Assembly (NCBI GenBank): GCA_035533255.1
Contig: DATLUE010000028.1
Location: 1 to 64,000, forward strand
Length of the DNA: 64,000 nucleotides
DNA from: CAIKMD01 sp035533255
GTDB lineage: Bacteria; Pseudomonadota; Alphaproteobacteria; ATCC43930; CGMCC-115725
Direction of reading: 5' to 3'
Part shown: one piece after another, positions 28,131-36,847 of the stretch
Position numbering within the stretch: the first letter of the stretch is position 1
Layout: every line of letters begins with the position of its first letter
Notes under the pieces: model-generated
Databases searched by the model: none
What the model was told of the DNA's origin: nothing
What the model saw: only the letters and a program-made list of their open reading frames with translations
Made by a program: the position numbers and the translations under genes

Positions 28131-29039
28131 CTAATCTGCCTCTCGTCCGATAATCGTGCTGCTGTCGGAAAGTCTGAGGCTGGCGGCAGGGATGTTCCCT
28201 TCTTCCGGCCGGATTGGAGCTGGCGTCGATCTCATTAAATCGTAGATGAACCGCGTTTGATGGTGCGTATTGGGATCGGTCGGGAAAGTGTAATCGATGC
28301 ACCCAACGACAGACAATGAGATGGATTTCTTGTCTCCACTAACGAGCATCCCCTTAGTGATGTCATCTTGGCTCGCAGATATGCCAACGCTATATGCACC
28401 CAAGCCCATAGCGCTAGGGAAGACTTCATCAGGAAAAAGAGCAAACCCGCCAGCGATTTGAGTCTGACGAAGCTCGTCGCATTTTTGTAGTTGGGCTTGC
28501 CAAGGGAACGGGCCGCCCTCCTTCAACACGATCAGCCACGCATGTATCGTGATTTTTATTGCGGGCGTATTTCCGATGTTGTGAATTTTGAAGGACACGG
28601 CTGTGCTTGCGTTGTTTTCGTCGAAATGTAGAGGCTGGGCACCAATAGAGACTTCGGCTCGTATCCACGCCCTTTGACTAGCTTTCAAGGTCCTGTCGGC
28701 CACTTCGAATGCATTTTTCGCGGCGTCTGCAGAGTTTTTTGCAGATTGAGCAGTGCTCGCGGCAATTTGCTCAGCCCTATTCAGTAAATTCAACTGAACG
28801 ATGCCTGCAAACGCCAGTACAGCACTGAAAACGACTAGAAAAAGGGTGAACACGGAGATAGAATCGGGAAACCATCTTTCCCATAAAGTTTTGGTCCCTT
28901 TCTCGATAACCGGTTCTGCTCCGTTGTTTGCGTCGGTTTGTTGCTGGCTGGGGTTGGAGGATGGTTGTGAAAAAACAATCGCTCCGGTAACGGCCAACAC
29001 GAAAACAACCGCGGCAGCGAGCGCGATCCATCGGAACAT
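28131..29039 (-). CDS. Two-helix membrane protein of unknown function
   Basis: A 302-residue protein with an N-terminal membrane segment (about 5-24), a second (about 62-84), an alanine-rich coiled-coil-like stretch (about 86-120) and a C-terminal beta-rich region beginning at A-W-I-R-A-E. Base composition is clearly more AT-rich than the neighbours, which suggests later acquisition. The stop lies two bases from the end of the convergent binding-protein gene. I recognise no named family. Confidence 0.7.
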   Translation of the reverse strand: MFRWIALAAAVVFVLAVTGAIVFSQPSSNPSQQQTDANNGAEPVIEKGTKTLWERWFPDSISVFTLFLVVFSAVLAFAGIVQLNLLNRAEQIAASTAQSAKNSADAAKNAFEVADRTLKASQRAWIRAEVSIGAQPLHFDENNASTAVSFKIHNIGNTPAIKITIHAWLIVLKEGGPFPWQAQLQKCDELRQTQIAGGFALFPDEVFPSAMGLGAYSVGISASQDDITKGMLVSGDKKSISLSVVGCIDYTFPTDPNTHHQTRFIYDLMRSTPAPIRPEEGNIPAASLRLSDSSTIIGREAD

Positions 29040-29145
29040 CGTAAGTCCCCTTGATGGCTTTGTCGAAAATAATCGGCGTTCTCACGAACGTGGTATCAGA
29101 AGAGTCTGGGAGAATCGCGCTCGTAGTAACATCGGCTGCAGGTCC

Positions 29146-30279
29146 TCACACGATCGCGGCGTGGATGCAATTGCTGATGAGCTCCAGCCGGCGCGAATGC
29201 CACGGGTCGGGCAGCTTGCTGTTCGAGATATAGGCGAAGCTGGTGCCCGAATCGGGATCAGCCCAGCAATAGGAGCTGCCGACGCCGCCATGCCCGAAAG
29301 TGCCGGGATGGGCGATCGAGCCGAGGCCGCGGATGACGTCGCCGATCCCGCGCGAATGCGGGCCGAGGCCGCGATGCATCGCGATCTCGCCCATGCCGGC
29401 GTCGGGACGCTCGGCGGTGAAGTTGCGCGTGACATATTGCACCATGCGCGGCGAGAGGATGCGCTTGCCGTGAAGTGTCCCGCCCGCGAGCAGCATCTGG
29501 TAGAACGCCGCCATCGCTCGCGCCGTGGCAAAGCCGCCGCCCGAGGGAATGCCGGCGCGGCGGAACGCGATCGTGTTCTCGGCCTCGATCAGCTTGTGGC
29601 TCTTGCCGTCGGGCGCGGGCTCGTACATCTCGGCGCAGCGGGTTTGGTCTTGCTCGTCGATGCCGACATACAGCTCGCTGCCGAGGCCGAGGGGCTCGAT
29701 GATGCGGCTCCTGATGAAGGCGCGGAAATCCATTTTGGTGAGCGCCTCGATCGCCAGCGCCAGCACCCAATGCGCCGAATAGCTGTGGTAGTGGAGCCGC
29801 GATCCCGGCGTCCATTCGAGCGTGTAGTCGCTGACCAGCCGCTTCAAAAGCTGATGGTCCTCCCAGGATTCGGGCGGCATGACCGGCGCGTTGGGAAAGC
29901 CGGCCTGATGCGTCAGCACCTGAAGGATGGTGATCCCGCCCTTGCCGTTGCGCGCGAATTCCGGGATGTGCTCGGCGACACGATCGTTGAAGCTCAAGAG
30001 CCCGTCCTCGACCAGCAGCCAGATCGCCGCGGCGGTGATGACCTTGGTGTTGGAATAGAGCCGCCACAGCGTCTCGTCGCGCGCCGGCAGGGCAGGCGCG
30101 ATGCGCGCGAGGCCATAATTGCGCGTGAAGGCGAGCTTGCCGTGGCGCGCGATCGCGACTTGCGCGCCGGGATAGCGGCCGTCGGCGATATGGCGCTCGA
30201 TGAGACCGTTCATGCGCTCGATCTGCTCGAGCCGCAACCCGGCAGCGGCGGGATCGACGGTTTCCAGGACGAAGCTCAT
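29146..30279 (-). CDS. Serine hydrolase of the beta-lactamase/class C-like family
   Basis: A 377-residue protein with the S-x-x-K motif (S-N-T-K) near residue 75, a Y-x-S-type second motif in Y-H-S-Y-S-A-H-W near residue 160, and the H-G-G-V-G-S-S-Y region near the C-terminus replacing K-T-G. No signal peptide is visible, which favours an intracellular esterase or amidase over a secreted beta-lactamase. It lies divergent to an MFS transporter gene at 30348. Confidence 0.88.
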   Translation of the reverse strand: MSFVLETVDPAAAGLRLEQIERMNGLIERHIADGRYPGAQVAIARHGKLAFTRNYGLARIAPALPARDETLWRLYSNTKVITAAAIWLLVEDGLLSFNDRVAEHIPEFARNGKGGITILQVLTHQAGFPNAPVMPPESWEDHQLLKRLVSDYTLEWTPGSRLHYHSYSAHWVLALAIEALTKMDFRAFIRSRIIEPLGLGSELYVGIDEQDQTRCAEMYEPAPDGKSHKLIEAENTIAFRRAGIPSGGGFATARAMAAFYQMLLAGGTLHGKRILSPRMVQYVTRNFTAERPDAGMGEIAMHRGLGPHSRGIGDVIRGLGSIAHPGTFGHGGVGSSYCWADPDSGTSFAYISNSKLPDPWHSRRLELISNCIHAAIV

Positions 30280-30347
30280 GCGCGCATCTCCTTGGCAGGA
30301 CGAAAGTTACTTTAACAAACGTCGCGCCGCCACGATACTGCGCCGCC

Positions 30348-31514
30348 ATGCTCGCTCCCCTCTTCACCGATCGCCGCCGTATCGCCGTCATCCTGTGCGG
30401 GCTGTGCTCGTTCCTCGATCTGTGGGCGACGCAATCGCTGCTGCCGCTGCTTGCGGACCGGCTTCACGCGAGCCCGGTCGCGGTGAGCTTTACGGTCAGC
30501 ATGCCGCCGCTGGCGATCGCGCTGGTCGCGCCCTGGACCGGAATTATCGCCGATGTCTTCGGGCGCAAGCGCGTCATCGTCGCGGCGATGTTCGCGCTGG
30601 TGGTGCCGACGGTGATGGTCGGATTTGCGACGACCCTCGGCGCAATCATCGTCTGGCGCTTCGTGCAAGGGCTGTTCGTGCCGTCGCTGTTCGCGACCAC
30701 GGTCGCCTATATCGCCGATGAATGCCCGCCGGGCGAGGCGACCGCCATCACCGGGCTCTATACCGCGGCGGGCGTGTTCGGCGGTTTCCTGAGCCGGTTC
30801 CTGACGGCGTTCCTCGCCGCGCATTGGGGCTGGCGCGCCGCGTTTCTCGGCCTCGCTTTGCTGACTCTGTGCCTGGCGGTCGGCGTCGTGCTGACGATGC
30901 CGGCCGAGCGCGGCTTCAAGCGCTCGACCTCGCTGATCGGCTCGACCGCCGAGATGATGCAGCATTTTCGCGACAGCCGGCTGGTCGCGACCTACAGCGT
31001 CGGCTTCTGCGCGCTGTTCACTTTCGTGACGATCTTCACCTTCGTCGGGTTTCGCCTCGCGGCGCCGCCTTACCGGCTTTCGACCGCGGCGCTGGGCGCG
31101 ATTTTCGTGACGTATCTCGCCGGCGTCGTCACGACGCCGCTGATCGGGCGCGGCGTCGCCTGGCTCGGGCGGCGGCGCATGGTTCTGATTGCGCTGGCGA
31201 TCTGGGCTGGCGGGCTCGTGCTGACGCTGCTGCCGAGCATGATCGCGATCATCGCCGGGCTGATGATCGCCGCCGCTTTCGGCTTTGCCTGCCAGGCCGC
31301 CTCGACCAGCTATGTCGCGCTGACCGCGCAGCGGGCGCGCTCCTCCGCGGTCGGGCTTTACGTCACGTTCTATTATCTTGGCGGCAGCGTTGGCGGCGTG
31401 ATCGCGGGCCTCGCCTGGACCTTCGCCGGCTGGCCCGGTTGCGTCGCCGCCGCGCTTGCCGTGCTTGGCATCGTCGCGCTGGTGGTGCGGCGTTATTGGG
31501 AAAAGGCTGCTTAG
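30348..31514 (+). CDS. MFS transporter
   Basis: A 388-residue protein with about twelve membrane segments. The loop 2-3 motif G-x-x-x-D-x-x-G-R-K-R is visible as G-I-I-A-D-V-F-G-R-K-R near residue 70, and the second half repeats it weakly (G-R-G-V-A-W-L-G-R-R-R). The family type is drug/metabolite exporter; substrate unknown. It lies 68 bases divergent from the serine hydrolase. Confidence 0.9.
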   Translation: MLAPLFTDRRRIAVILCGLCSFLDLWATQSLLPLLADRLHASPVAVSFTVSMPPLAIALVAPWTGIIADVFGRKRVIVAAMFALVVPTVMVGFATTLGAIIVWRFVQGLFVPSLFATTVAYIADECPPGEATAITGLYTAAGVFGGFLSRFLTAFLAAHWGWRAAFLGLALLTLCLAVGVVLTMPAERGFKRSTSLIGSTAEMMQHFRDSRLVATYSVGFCALFTFVTIFTFVGFRLAAPPYRLSTAALGAIFVTYLAGVVTTPLIGRGVAWLGRRRMVLIALAIWAGGLVLTLLPSMIAIIAGLMIAAAFGFACQAASTSYVALTAQRARSSAVGLYVTFYYLGGSVGGVIAGLAWTFAGWPGCVAAALAVLGIVALVVRRYWEKAA

Positions 31515-31571
31515 TGGAGCGACTGTCGATTGAAAGACATCAACAACATTCAGTTCTGCCAATCGGCAAAG

Positions 31572-32879
31572 TCAGTTCCAGTGCCACTTCCGGCACCGTT
31601 CGATTTCTTCGGCGAAGAGTTTTCGCTGCATCGCGAGATCCGCGTTTCCACGACCAATTTCGTCGTAATAGCCCTTGCCCGGCAATCTCGTCTCCTTGTT
31701 GATGACGAGACACATCAACAAGGGCTCGCCGGTCGTTCTATTTTGAATCGCTAATTGATTCAGAGCGCGCGTCAGCGATGATCCGAAGCCCCGGGTCCAG
31801 CGCTGCGCGAACACCTCTGCGACTTCGCCGTAGGCGATGGGCGCAGCTTTGCGCGCACGGGCGATCAGGAGCGTTCTTAATATCTCCAGATCGACGAGGG
31901 CTGGCCCCGTCGCACGTTCGCGCGAACGCTTAATTACCGTATCGGGCCTTCCCGGGTGTCGATAATCCGCGTGCGCGACAGGCAGCGGCGGGAGTAGGAG
32001 ACGGGCGAGGGCTGATCCGTTCTTCATCATCCAGGGTCGATCGACGGCAATGTCCCGTTCCGTAGCGGCCTTGACTAACAACGCACGGGTCTGCGGCAAT
32101 GTGATCGTGGCCATGTAGCCTGTTCGCTCGTCGCCGATGACGAGCATTTGCTCGCGTGGGCCGCGCCGCCAAGCCAATGCGATCAATAGACAGATTGCCG
32201 CATCGAGCCGATCCTGATCGGCCTTGACCGGCTTCGGCAAAACCACCTGCGTTTCGACCCAGGCGGCGAGGTCAGTAGCCCCCAGACCGCGGGCGAACTT
32301 CCCTACGGCGGAAGCGACCATCTGCCAGTCAGCCAAAGCAAAATTCGATGCCGCAGGGTTGTACTTGGCCGCACGGTGTCGTCGCCAGATCTCGGGGACG
32401 ATGGCCGACAGCGCTAGCGCAGGAAAAACCTCGATGACGAAACGTCCGATGCCGGCATCTCGGGCGACAAAGGGGTTCTCGATTGCACCAACAGCCCCAA
32501 GAAAGCGCCAGATCGGGGCACCTTCGCCGAACATGAGAGCGCCGGTTCCACCGCGACGTGCGGGCTGTACCCCGCCCCCGAGGCTCGATACGAGGCTGCC
32601 TGCTACGCGGTCGACAGGCCGACAACCGGAATCGTTGGGGACGATCGTGGGTTGGTCGATAGCGAGCAAGGTATACGCGGCCTCGGACGTCCATTCGTTG
32701 ACGAGCTTCAGCGCGACATCGAATGTTGCGAGCGTGGGCGGATAGAAGATGGGCGATTCTGGGTCTCGGCTAACGTAAGCAGTGATCGCGCCGGGCTTTT
32801 GTTTGTTATCGGTCCACGCTGAGTCGAAACCAATGAGAACCTCGCACTCGCTCGGAGTCTTGTCTCCCTGGGCAATCAT
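31572..32879 (-). CDS. DUF429-family (RNase H fold) protein with extra C-terminal domain
   Basis: A 435-residue protein. The N-terminal 260 residues match DUF429: G-F-D-S-A-W-T at the start, A-I-D-Q-P-T near residue 72 and D-R-L-D-A-A-I-C-L-L near 230, supplying acidic residues of a predicted RNase H-like nuclease fold. A second part from about residue 335 (P-I-A-Y-G-E-V-A, then G-E-P-L-L-M-C-L-V-I-N-K and L-P-G-K-G-Y-Y) looks like a separate small winged-helix or MGMT-like domain. GC is lower than in neighbouring genes. Confidence 0.75.
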   Translation of the reverse strand: MIAQGDKTPSECEVLIGFDSAWTDNKQKPGAITAYVSRDPESPIFYPPTLATFDVALKLVNEWTSEAAYTLLAIDQPTIVPNDSGCRPVDRVAGSLVSSLGGGVQPARRGGTGALMFGEGAPIWRFLGAVGAIENPFVARDAGIGRFVIEVFPALALSAIVPEIWRRHRAAKYNPAASNFALADWQMVASAVGKFARGLGATDLAAWVETQVVLPKPVKADQDRLDAAICLLIALAWRRGPREQMLVIGDERTGYMATITLPQTRALLVKAATERDIAVDRPWMMKNGSALARLLLPPLPVAHADYRHPGRPDTVIKRSRERATGPALVDLEILRTLLIARARKAAPIAYGEVAEVFAQRWTRGFGSSLTRALNQLAIQNRTTGEPLLMCLVINKETRLPGKGYYDEIGRGNADLAMQRKLFAEEIERCRKWHWN

Positions 32880-32894
32880 GGCCTTCGAGCCGGC

Positions 32895-33629
32895 CTAGCG
32901 TCCGCCGGTCACGTCGAGCACCGTGCCGGCGATGTAGGACGCTTCATCCGACAGCAGATAGAGGATCGCGCTTGCGACTTCCTCGGCTTTGCCGGCGCGC
33001 TTCATCGGCAAATTGGGTCCGACTCGCGCGACCCGGCCTTCCGGCTGGATTTCGGTATCGATGACGCCGGGGCTGACCGCGTTGACGCGGATGCCCTCGG
33101 CGACCAGCTCCTGTGCGAGGCCGAAGGTCAGGCTGTCGATCGCGCCCTTGCTCGCGGCATAGGGCACGGTTTCGCCGGCGCCGCCGATCCGCGCCGCCGC
33201 CGAGGAAAGGTTCACGATCGCACCGCCCTTGCCGCCGTACTTGGTCGACATGCGCTTGATCGCCTCGCGGCAGCAGATCAGCGTGCCGGTGACGTTGATG
33301 GCGAAGAGCCGCGCGAGGCCAGGGGCATCCACCGCCTCGATCCGGCCATGCGGCCCGATGATGCCGGCGCTGTTGACCAGGCCGTCGAGCCGGCCGAAAT
33401 CGCGATCGACCGCGGCAAAAAGCGCAACGACCGCATCGTCGTCGGCAATGTCGGCGGCATAGGCGATGGCCTTGCCGCCGGCGTGCGCGATCGCGGCGGC
33501 CACCTGCTCGGCGCGGGCGCGATTGTCGCGGTAATTGATCGCGATTTCCCAGCCGGCGCGCGCGGCGGCGAGGGCGGTGGCGGCGCCGATGCCGCGACCG
33601 CCGCCGGTGACGAGCAGCGTCTTGCCCAT
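32895..33629 (-). CDS. Short-chain dehydrogenase/reductase
   Basis: A 244-residue classical SDR: cofactor motif T-G-G-G-R-G-I-G near residues 8-15, N-S-A-G near 87, S-S-A-A-A then Y-A-A-S-K as the catalytic set near 145-162, and the end G-T-V-L-D-V-T-G-G-R. The N-Y-R-D-N after the second strand suggests NADP(H). Substrate cannot be inferred. One base separates it from the small protein gene upstream, so they form a two-gene unit. Confidence 0.93.
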   Translation of the reverse strand: MGKTLLVTGGGRGIGAATALAAARAGWEIAINYRDNRARAEQVAAAIAHAGGKAIAYAADIADDDAVVALFAAVDRDFGRLDGLVNSAGIIGPHGRIEAVDAPGLARLFAINVTGTLICCREAIKRMSTKYGGKGGAIVNLSSAAARIGGAGETVPYAASKGAIDSLTFGLAQELVAEGIRVNAVSPGVIDTEIQPEGRVARVGPNLPMKRAGKAEEVASAILYLLSDEASYIAGTVLDVTGGR

Positions 33630-33630
33630 G

Positions 33631-33945
33631 TCAGGCCTTCGCCGCCGCGTCGATCCATTCGATATGCGCGCGGATCGTCTTCTGCTGCTCGTCGACCCAG
33701 CCGTATTTCTTTGCCACCGCGATCATCGCGGTGAGGCCGTCCTGCCATGCCGCGGCGGCGTCGCGGCCGCGCAGCCACGCCTCGCTCACCCAGCCGTGTC
33801 CGTCGCGGTCGATGGTCGCGATGCCCGTCAAGGCGGCTGCGACCTTTTCATCGCCGCGCGCCGCATCGATGACCAGCTTGAAATGCTTGAAATCCTCGCT
33901 CTCCGCGAGCGCGACCGCAAAATCTTTCGTGACGTGGATGAACAT
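33631..33945 (-). CDS. Small conserved-looking protein, unknown function
   Basis: A 104-residue soluble protein with a helical, alanine-rich composition and no signal peptide or motif I can name. ATG 33945 gives a compact start; in-frame sequence upstream is poor. It ends one base before the SDR gene and the two are probably co-transcribed. Confidence 0.6.
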   Translation of the reverse strand: MFIHVTKDFAVALAESEDFKHFKLVIDAARGDEKVAAALTGIATIDRDGHGWVSEAWLRGRDAAAAWQDGLTAMIAVAKKYGWVDEQQKTIRAHIEWIDAAAKA

Positions 33946-34012
33946 GAACCTGCCTCGCTGATGCGTGGCCGCGAGATTAGGACCTTGCCGCGGGCGATGG
34001 TAGATTCGCTTT

Positions 34013-34846
34013 ATGCGAAACACGTTCCGCGGATTCTGCCTTGCCGCGATCTGGTTGGCGGCGGCCGCGGCGGCGCATGCCTCGCCCTGGAGCGACCAGC
34101 AGACGCCGTCGCCCGGTCCCGCGCGCTCGATCGGCAAGACCGCCGCGGGGTGCCTCGCCGGCGCCGAGGCCTTGCCGCTCGATGGGCCGGGCTTCCAGGC
34201 GATCCGCCTCAGTCGCAGCCGCTATTTCGGCCATCCCGAGACCGTCTCCTTCATTGAAGCGCTGGGGCGCGCAGCCGCGGCGGCTTCGCTGGCGCCGCTC
34301 TATGTCGGCGACATGTCGCAGCCGCGCGGCGGACCGATGCCGAACGGCCATGCCAGCCATCAGAGCGGCATCGATGTCGATATCTGGTTCAACCTCGACC
34401 CGAAGCCGGTGCTGGCGCCGGCGGCGCGCGAGGATGTGCCGCTGCCCTCGATGCTGACGGCGGACGGCAAGGCGATCGACCCGGCGCATTTCGACCGGCG
34501 GCAAGTGACGCTGCTGCGGCTCGCCGCCAGCGATCCGCTGGTCGACCGCATGTTCGTCAATCCGGCGATCAAGCGCGCGTTGTGTCGCGGCGTCGATGGC
34601 GCGGCCGAGGGCGACCGAAGCTGGCTGCATCGCATCCGGCCGTGGTACGGGCATGAGGCGCATTTCCATGTCCGGCTGCGCTGCCCGGCGGATTCGCCCG
34701 ATTGCGTGACCCAGGCGCCGGTGCCGCCGGGCGACGGCTGCGACGCCTCGCTCGCTTGGTGGTTCGAGCCCCATCCGCCGACCCCAGCGACGCCCGCGCA
34801 CACGCCGATCCTGCCTGCGGCGTGTCGCAAGCTCATCCAACGCTGA
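34013..34846 (+). CDS. mepA: Penicillin-insensitive murein endopeptidase MepA
   Basis: MepA is a periplasmic zinc endopeptidase that cuts peptidoglycan cross-links. The 277-residue protein has a signal peptide (to about A-H-A-S, residue 24), the H-x-x-H-x-x-x-x-D zinc region as H-A-S-H-Q-S-G-I-D-V-D near residue 115, and W-Y-G-H-E-A-H-F-H-V-R-L near residue 212. Several cysteines match the disulfide-bonded family. The proline-rich tail carries one more cysteine. Confidence 0.95.
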   Translation: MRNTFRGFCLAAIWLAAAAAAHASPWSDQQTPSPGPARSIGKTAAGCLAGAEALPLDGPGFQAIRLSRSRYFGHPETVSFIEALGRAAAAASLAPLYVGDMSQPRGGPMPNGHASHQSGIDVDIWFNLDPKPVLAPAAREDVPLPSMLTADGKAIDPAHFDRRQVTLLRLAASDPLVDRMFVNPAIKRALCRGVDGAAEGDRSWLHRIRPWYGHEAHFHVRLRCPADSPDCVTQAPVPPGDGCDASLAWWFEPHPPTPATPAHTPILPAACRKLIQR

Positions 34847-35073
34847 GCCGGCAGCGCCGGAAAATCTGCCAACCCGTCCCGGGCGCTGACACCGACGCGC
34901 GCGGATTGGGGCGCGCTTTACGCATCGTGGAAGTAAATATTTCCATATTACTTCGTGGCGAAGGAAACATTAAGTAATAATCATTAAATATCTTGCGAGT
35001 TCTTCTCTTCATAAATATAAATCATGGTTAACGCGGGTCCGCCCCGCGCGGATTGCGATCAGTGGAGGATGGC
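34847..35073 (+). promoter_or_regulatory. AT-rich leader region upstream of the OmpA-type gene
   Basis: This 227-base gap switches from high GC to strongly AT-rich sequence at about 34920-35030, with ATTAAGTAATAATCATTAAA near 34967. No clean -35/-10 pair stands out. The composition and the good ribosome site (GTGGAGG at 35062-35068) suggest a strong promoter or long leader for the downstream outer-membrane protein. Confidence 0.4.
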
Positions 35074-36210
35074 ATGAGGTTGGGTCGCGCTTTGGCACTC
35101 GGCATCGCTTGGTCGGCGCTCGCGGTCGCGAGCGGTCACGCGCAGGGCTTCGGCTCGGACGAGCCCTATACCGGCCCCAACGGCCTCTATCTGCGCGGCG
35201 AGGGCGGCTTGTCGCACCTCAACAACGAGAAGGGCGAAGGGGTCGGCAACGGCGCCTCGACGCTCAATTTCGATTCGCGCGAGGACCTCGGCTACATGGC
35301 CGGCGGTGCGGCCGGTTGGAAATTCGGCCAGCTCCGCGCCGAGCTCGGCCTTGATTTCTCCGGCTATCGCGCCGACACGATCGGCATCAACAACGATGGC
35401 GGCTTGGGCGCGCGGCTGCACAGCGGCTCGCTCAGCGGCGTCAGCTCCAGCCCCTCCGGCAGCGTTCACGTCTTCGACGCGATGGTGAACGGCTATTGGG
35501 ATCTGCGCACCGGCACGCCGTTCGTGCCCTATATCGGTATCGGCGTCGGTGCCGCGCGCGCGAGCCTCGACAATTTCTCGGTCGGCGGCAAGCCGCTGAG
35601 CAACAGCAGCGACATCGTCTTCGCCTACCAGCCGATGGTGGGCGTGCGCTATCACCTCACCGACAATATCGCCCTCGGCCTCGAATATCGCTATTTCGCG
35701 ACCGTGCAGCCGACCTTCAAGGATGCCTCGGGCACGCGGTTCCACGGCCGCATCGAGAACCACAATTTGCTGGCGAGCTTCTCCTACTTCTTCGGCGCGG
35801 CGCCCGCCGCGCCCGCGCCGCAACCGATTCCGGCAGCCGCGCCGGCGCCGATAGTGGTTGCACCGCCGCCGCCGCCCGCGTCGCATACTTTTATCGTCTA
35901 TTTCGATCTCGGCCGCGCGACCCTCTCGCGGCAAGGCCGGCGCGTCGCCGATACCGCCATTGCCGCCTTCCGGCAGAGCAATGCGAGCCATATCGAGATT
36001 GCCGGCTTTACCGACGCCTCAGGCTCGGCCCGCTACGACGAGGCGCTGTCGCATCGCCGCGCGGAGACCGTGCGCGACTACCTGGCGGCGCGCGGCGTGC
36101 CGCCCGGCGACATCGCGATGTCGTGGCATGGCAAGGGCGATCCGCGCGTGCCGACGCGGGATGGCGCGCGCGAGCAGCAAAACCGCCGCGTGGAAATCGA
36201 TATCCCCTGA
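35074..36210 (+). CDS. OmpA-family outer-membrane protein
   Basis: A 378-residue protein with three parts: a signal peptide (to about G-H-A-Q), an eight-strand-type beta-barrel domain (about 20-235), a proline/alanine linker (about 240-270) and a C-terminal OmpA peptidoglycan-binding domain from S-H-T-F-I-V-Y-F-D. The last contains G-F-T-D-A-S-G-S and the N-R-R-V-E-I ending. It anchors the outer membrane to the wall. ATG 35074 has GTGGAGG before it; TTG 35053 lacks this. A bidirectional terminator follows. Confidence 0.93.
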   Translation: MRLGRALALGIAWSALAVASGHAQGFGSDEPYTGPNGLYLRGEGGLSHLNNEKGEGVGNGASTLNFDSREDLGYMAGGAAGWKFGQLRAELGLDFSGYRADTIGINNDGGLGARLHSGSLSGVSSSPSGSVHVFDAMVNGYWDLRTGTPFVPYIGIGVGAARASLDNFSVGGKPLSNSSDIVFAYQPMVGVRYHLTDNIALGLEYRYFATVQPTFKDASGTRFHGRIENHNLLASFSYFFGAAPAAPAPQPIPAAAPAPIVVAPPPPPASHTFIVYFDLGRATLSRQGRRVADTAIAAFRQSNASHIEIAGFTDASGSARYDEALSHRRAETVRDYLAARGVPPGDIAMSWHGKGDPRVPTRDGAREQQNRRVEIDIP

Positions 36211-36234
36211 ATGCGGTTGCGTCGCCGCGTGGAG

Positions 36235-36271
36235 AAAAAAGAGGCCCGGTATTCCCGGGCCTCGCTTTTTT
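36235..36271. terminator. Bidirectional rho-independent terminator
   Basis: A perfect 9-base stem (GAGGCCCGG at 36241-36249 with its complement at 36255-36263) has a five-base loop. Six A precede it (36235-36240) and six T follow (36266-36271), so it can end transcription from the OmpA-type gene on + and from the 54-residue gene on -. Confidence 0.9.
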
Positions 36272-36315
36272 CGAATAACCGATCGCTTTAACGATAGCGC
36301 TCGCGGTGTTGGTGC

Positions 36316-36480
36316 TTATTTCGCCGAAATCATCTCGGCATTGCGCAGCCGCCGCGCCACCATCTTGCGCATCAATTTACGCCGCAGGAATTCGCGCGTG
36401 TTGATGCGGCCGCCATCGACAACGGCCATGCTAAAACTCGGCGTGCCGGGAAAGCGAGCCATTTTCATTTTGTCGTCCAT
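36316..36480 (-). CDS. Small basic protein of unknown function
   Basis: A 54-residue, methionine- and arginine-rich protein with a basic C-terminal half (R-R-K-L-M-R-K-M-V-A-R-R-L-R). ATG 36480 stands six bases after AGGAGG on the - strand, and the gene runs into a bidirectional terminator. The longer in-frame extension to 36573 lacks a ribosome site. No family recognised. The combination of ribosome site and terminator is good evidence that it is expressed. Confidence 0.6.
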   Translation of the reverse strand: MDDKMKMARFPGTPSFSMAVVDGGRINTREFLRRKLMRKMVARRLRNAEMISAK

Positions 36481-36847
36481 GAGGCGCCTCCTGGTTTTTG
36501 TTAGGCGGGAGCGTGCCAATCTTGGCGAAAAAGCACAAGTCCCTTTCCGTCCAAACCCGCTAAAAATCATCAATTTGCCATCATTCCCCGTATGTTGCGC
36601 TGCGGTAAGAAGGAAAGGAAATCTAAAACAATTAGTTATGTGATTTGGCGGAAGTGATATTACGCCTTTTGGCGATATCCCGCGCCAACCGCACCAAGAG
36701 TCCTCTTAACTCGGCCTCCGGACCCGGTTCTTTTCCGCTATCACGGCGGGGCGCGAAGGACCGATGGCCGGATGAAAGGCCGATGGATGAGAAACCGCCC
36801 GCGGCGCATACTCTTCGTCATTTTCCCCCTCACTGCTGGAGAGACCC
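36481..36847. other. Intergenic region, 367 bases
   Basis: This divergent gap is AT-rich at about 36535-36660 and probably holds the promoters of the small basic protein (-) and the enoyl-CoA hydratase (+). One frame reads 36645-36875 but overlaps the hydratase start and has no protein-like composition. I see no other structure. Confidence 0.5.
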
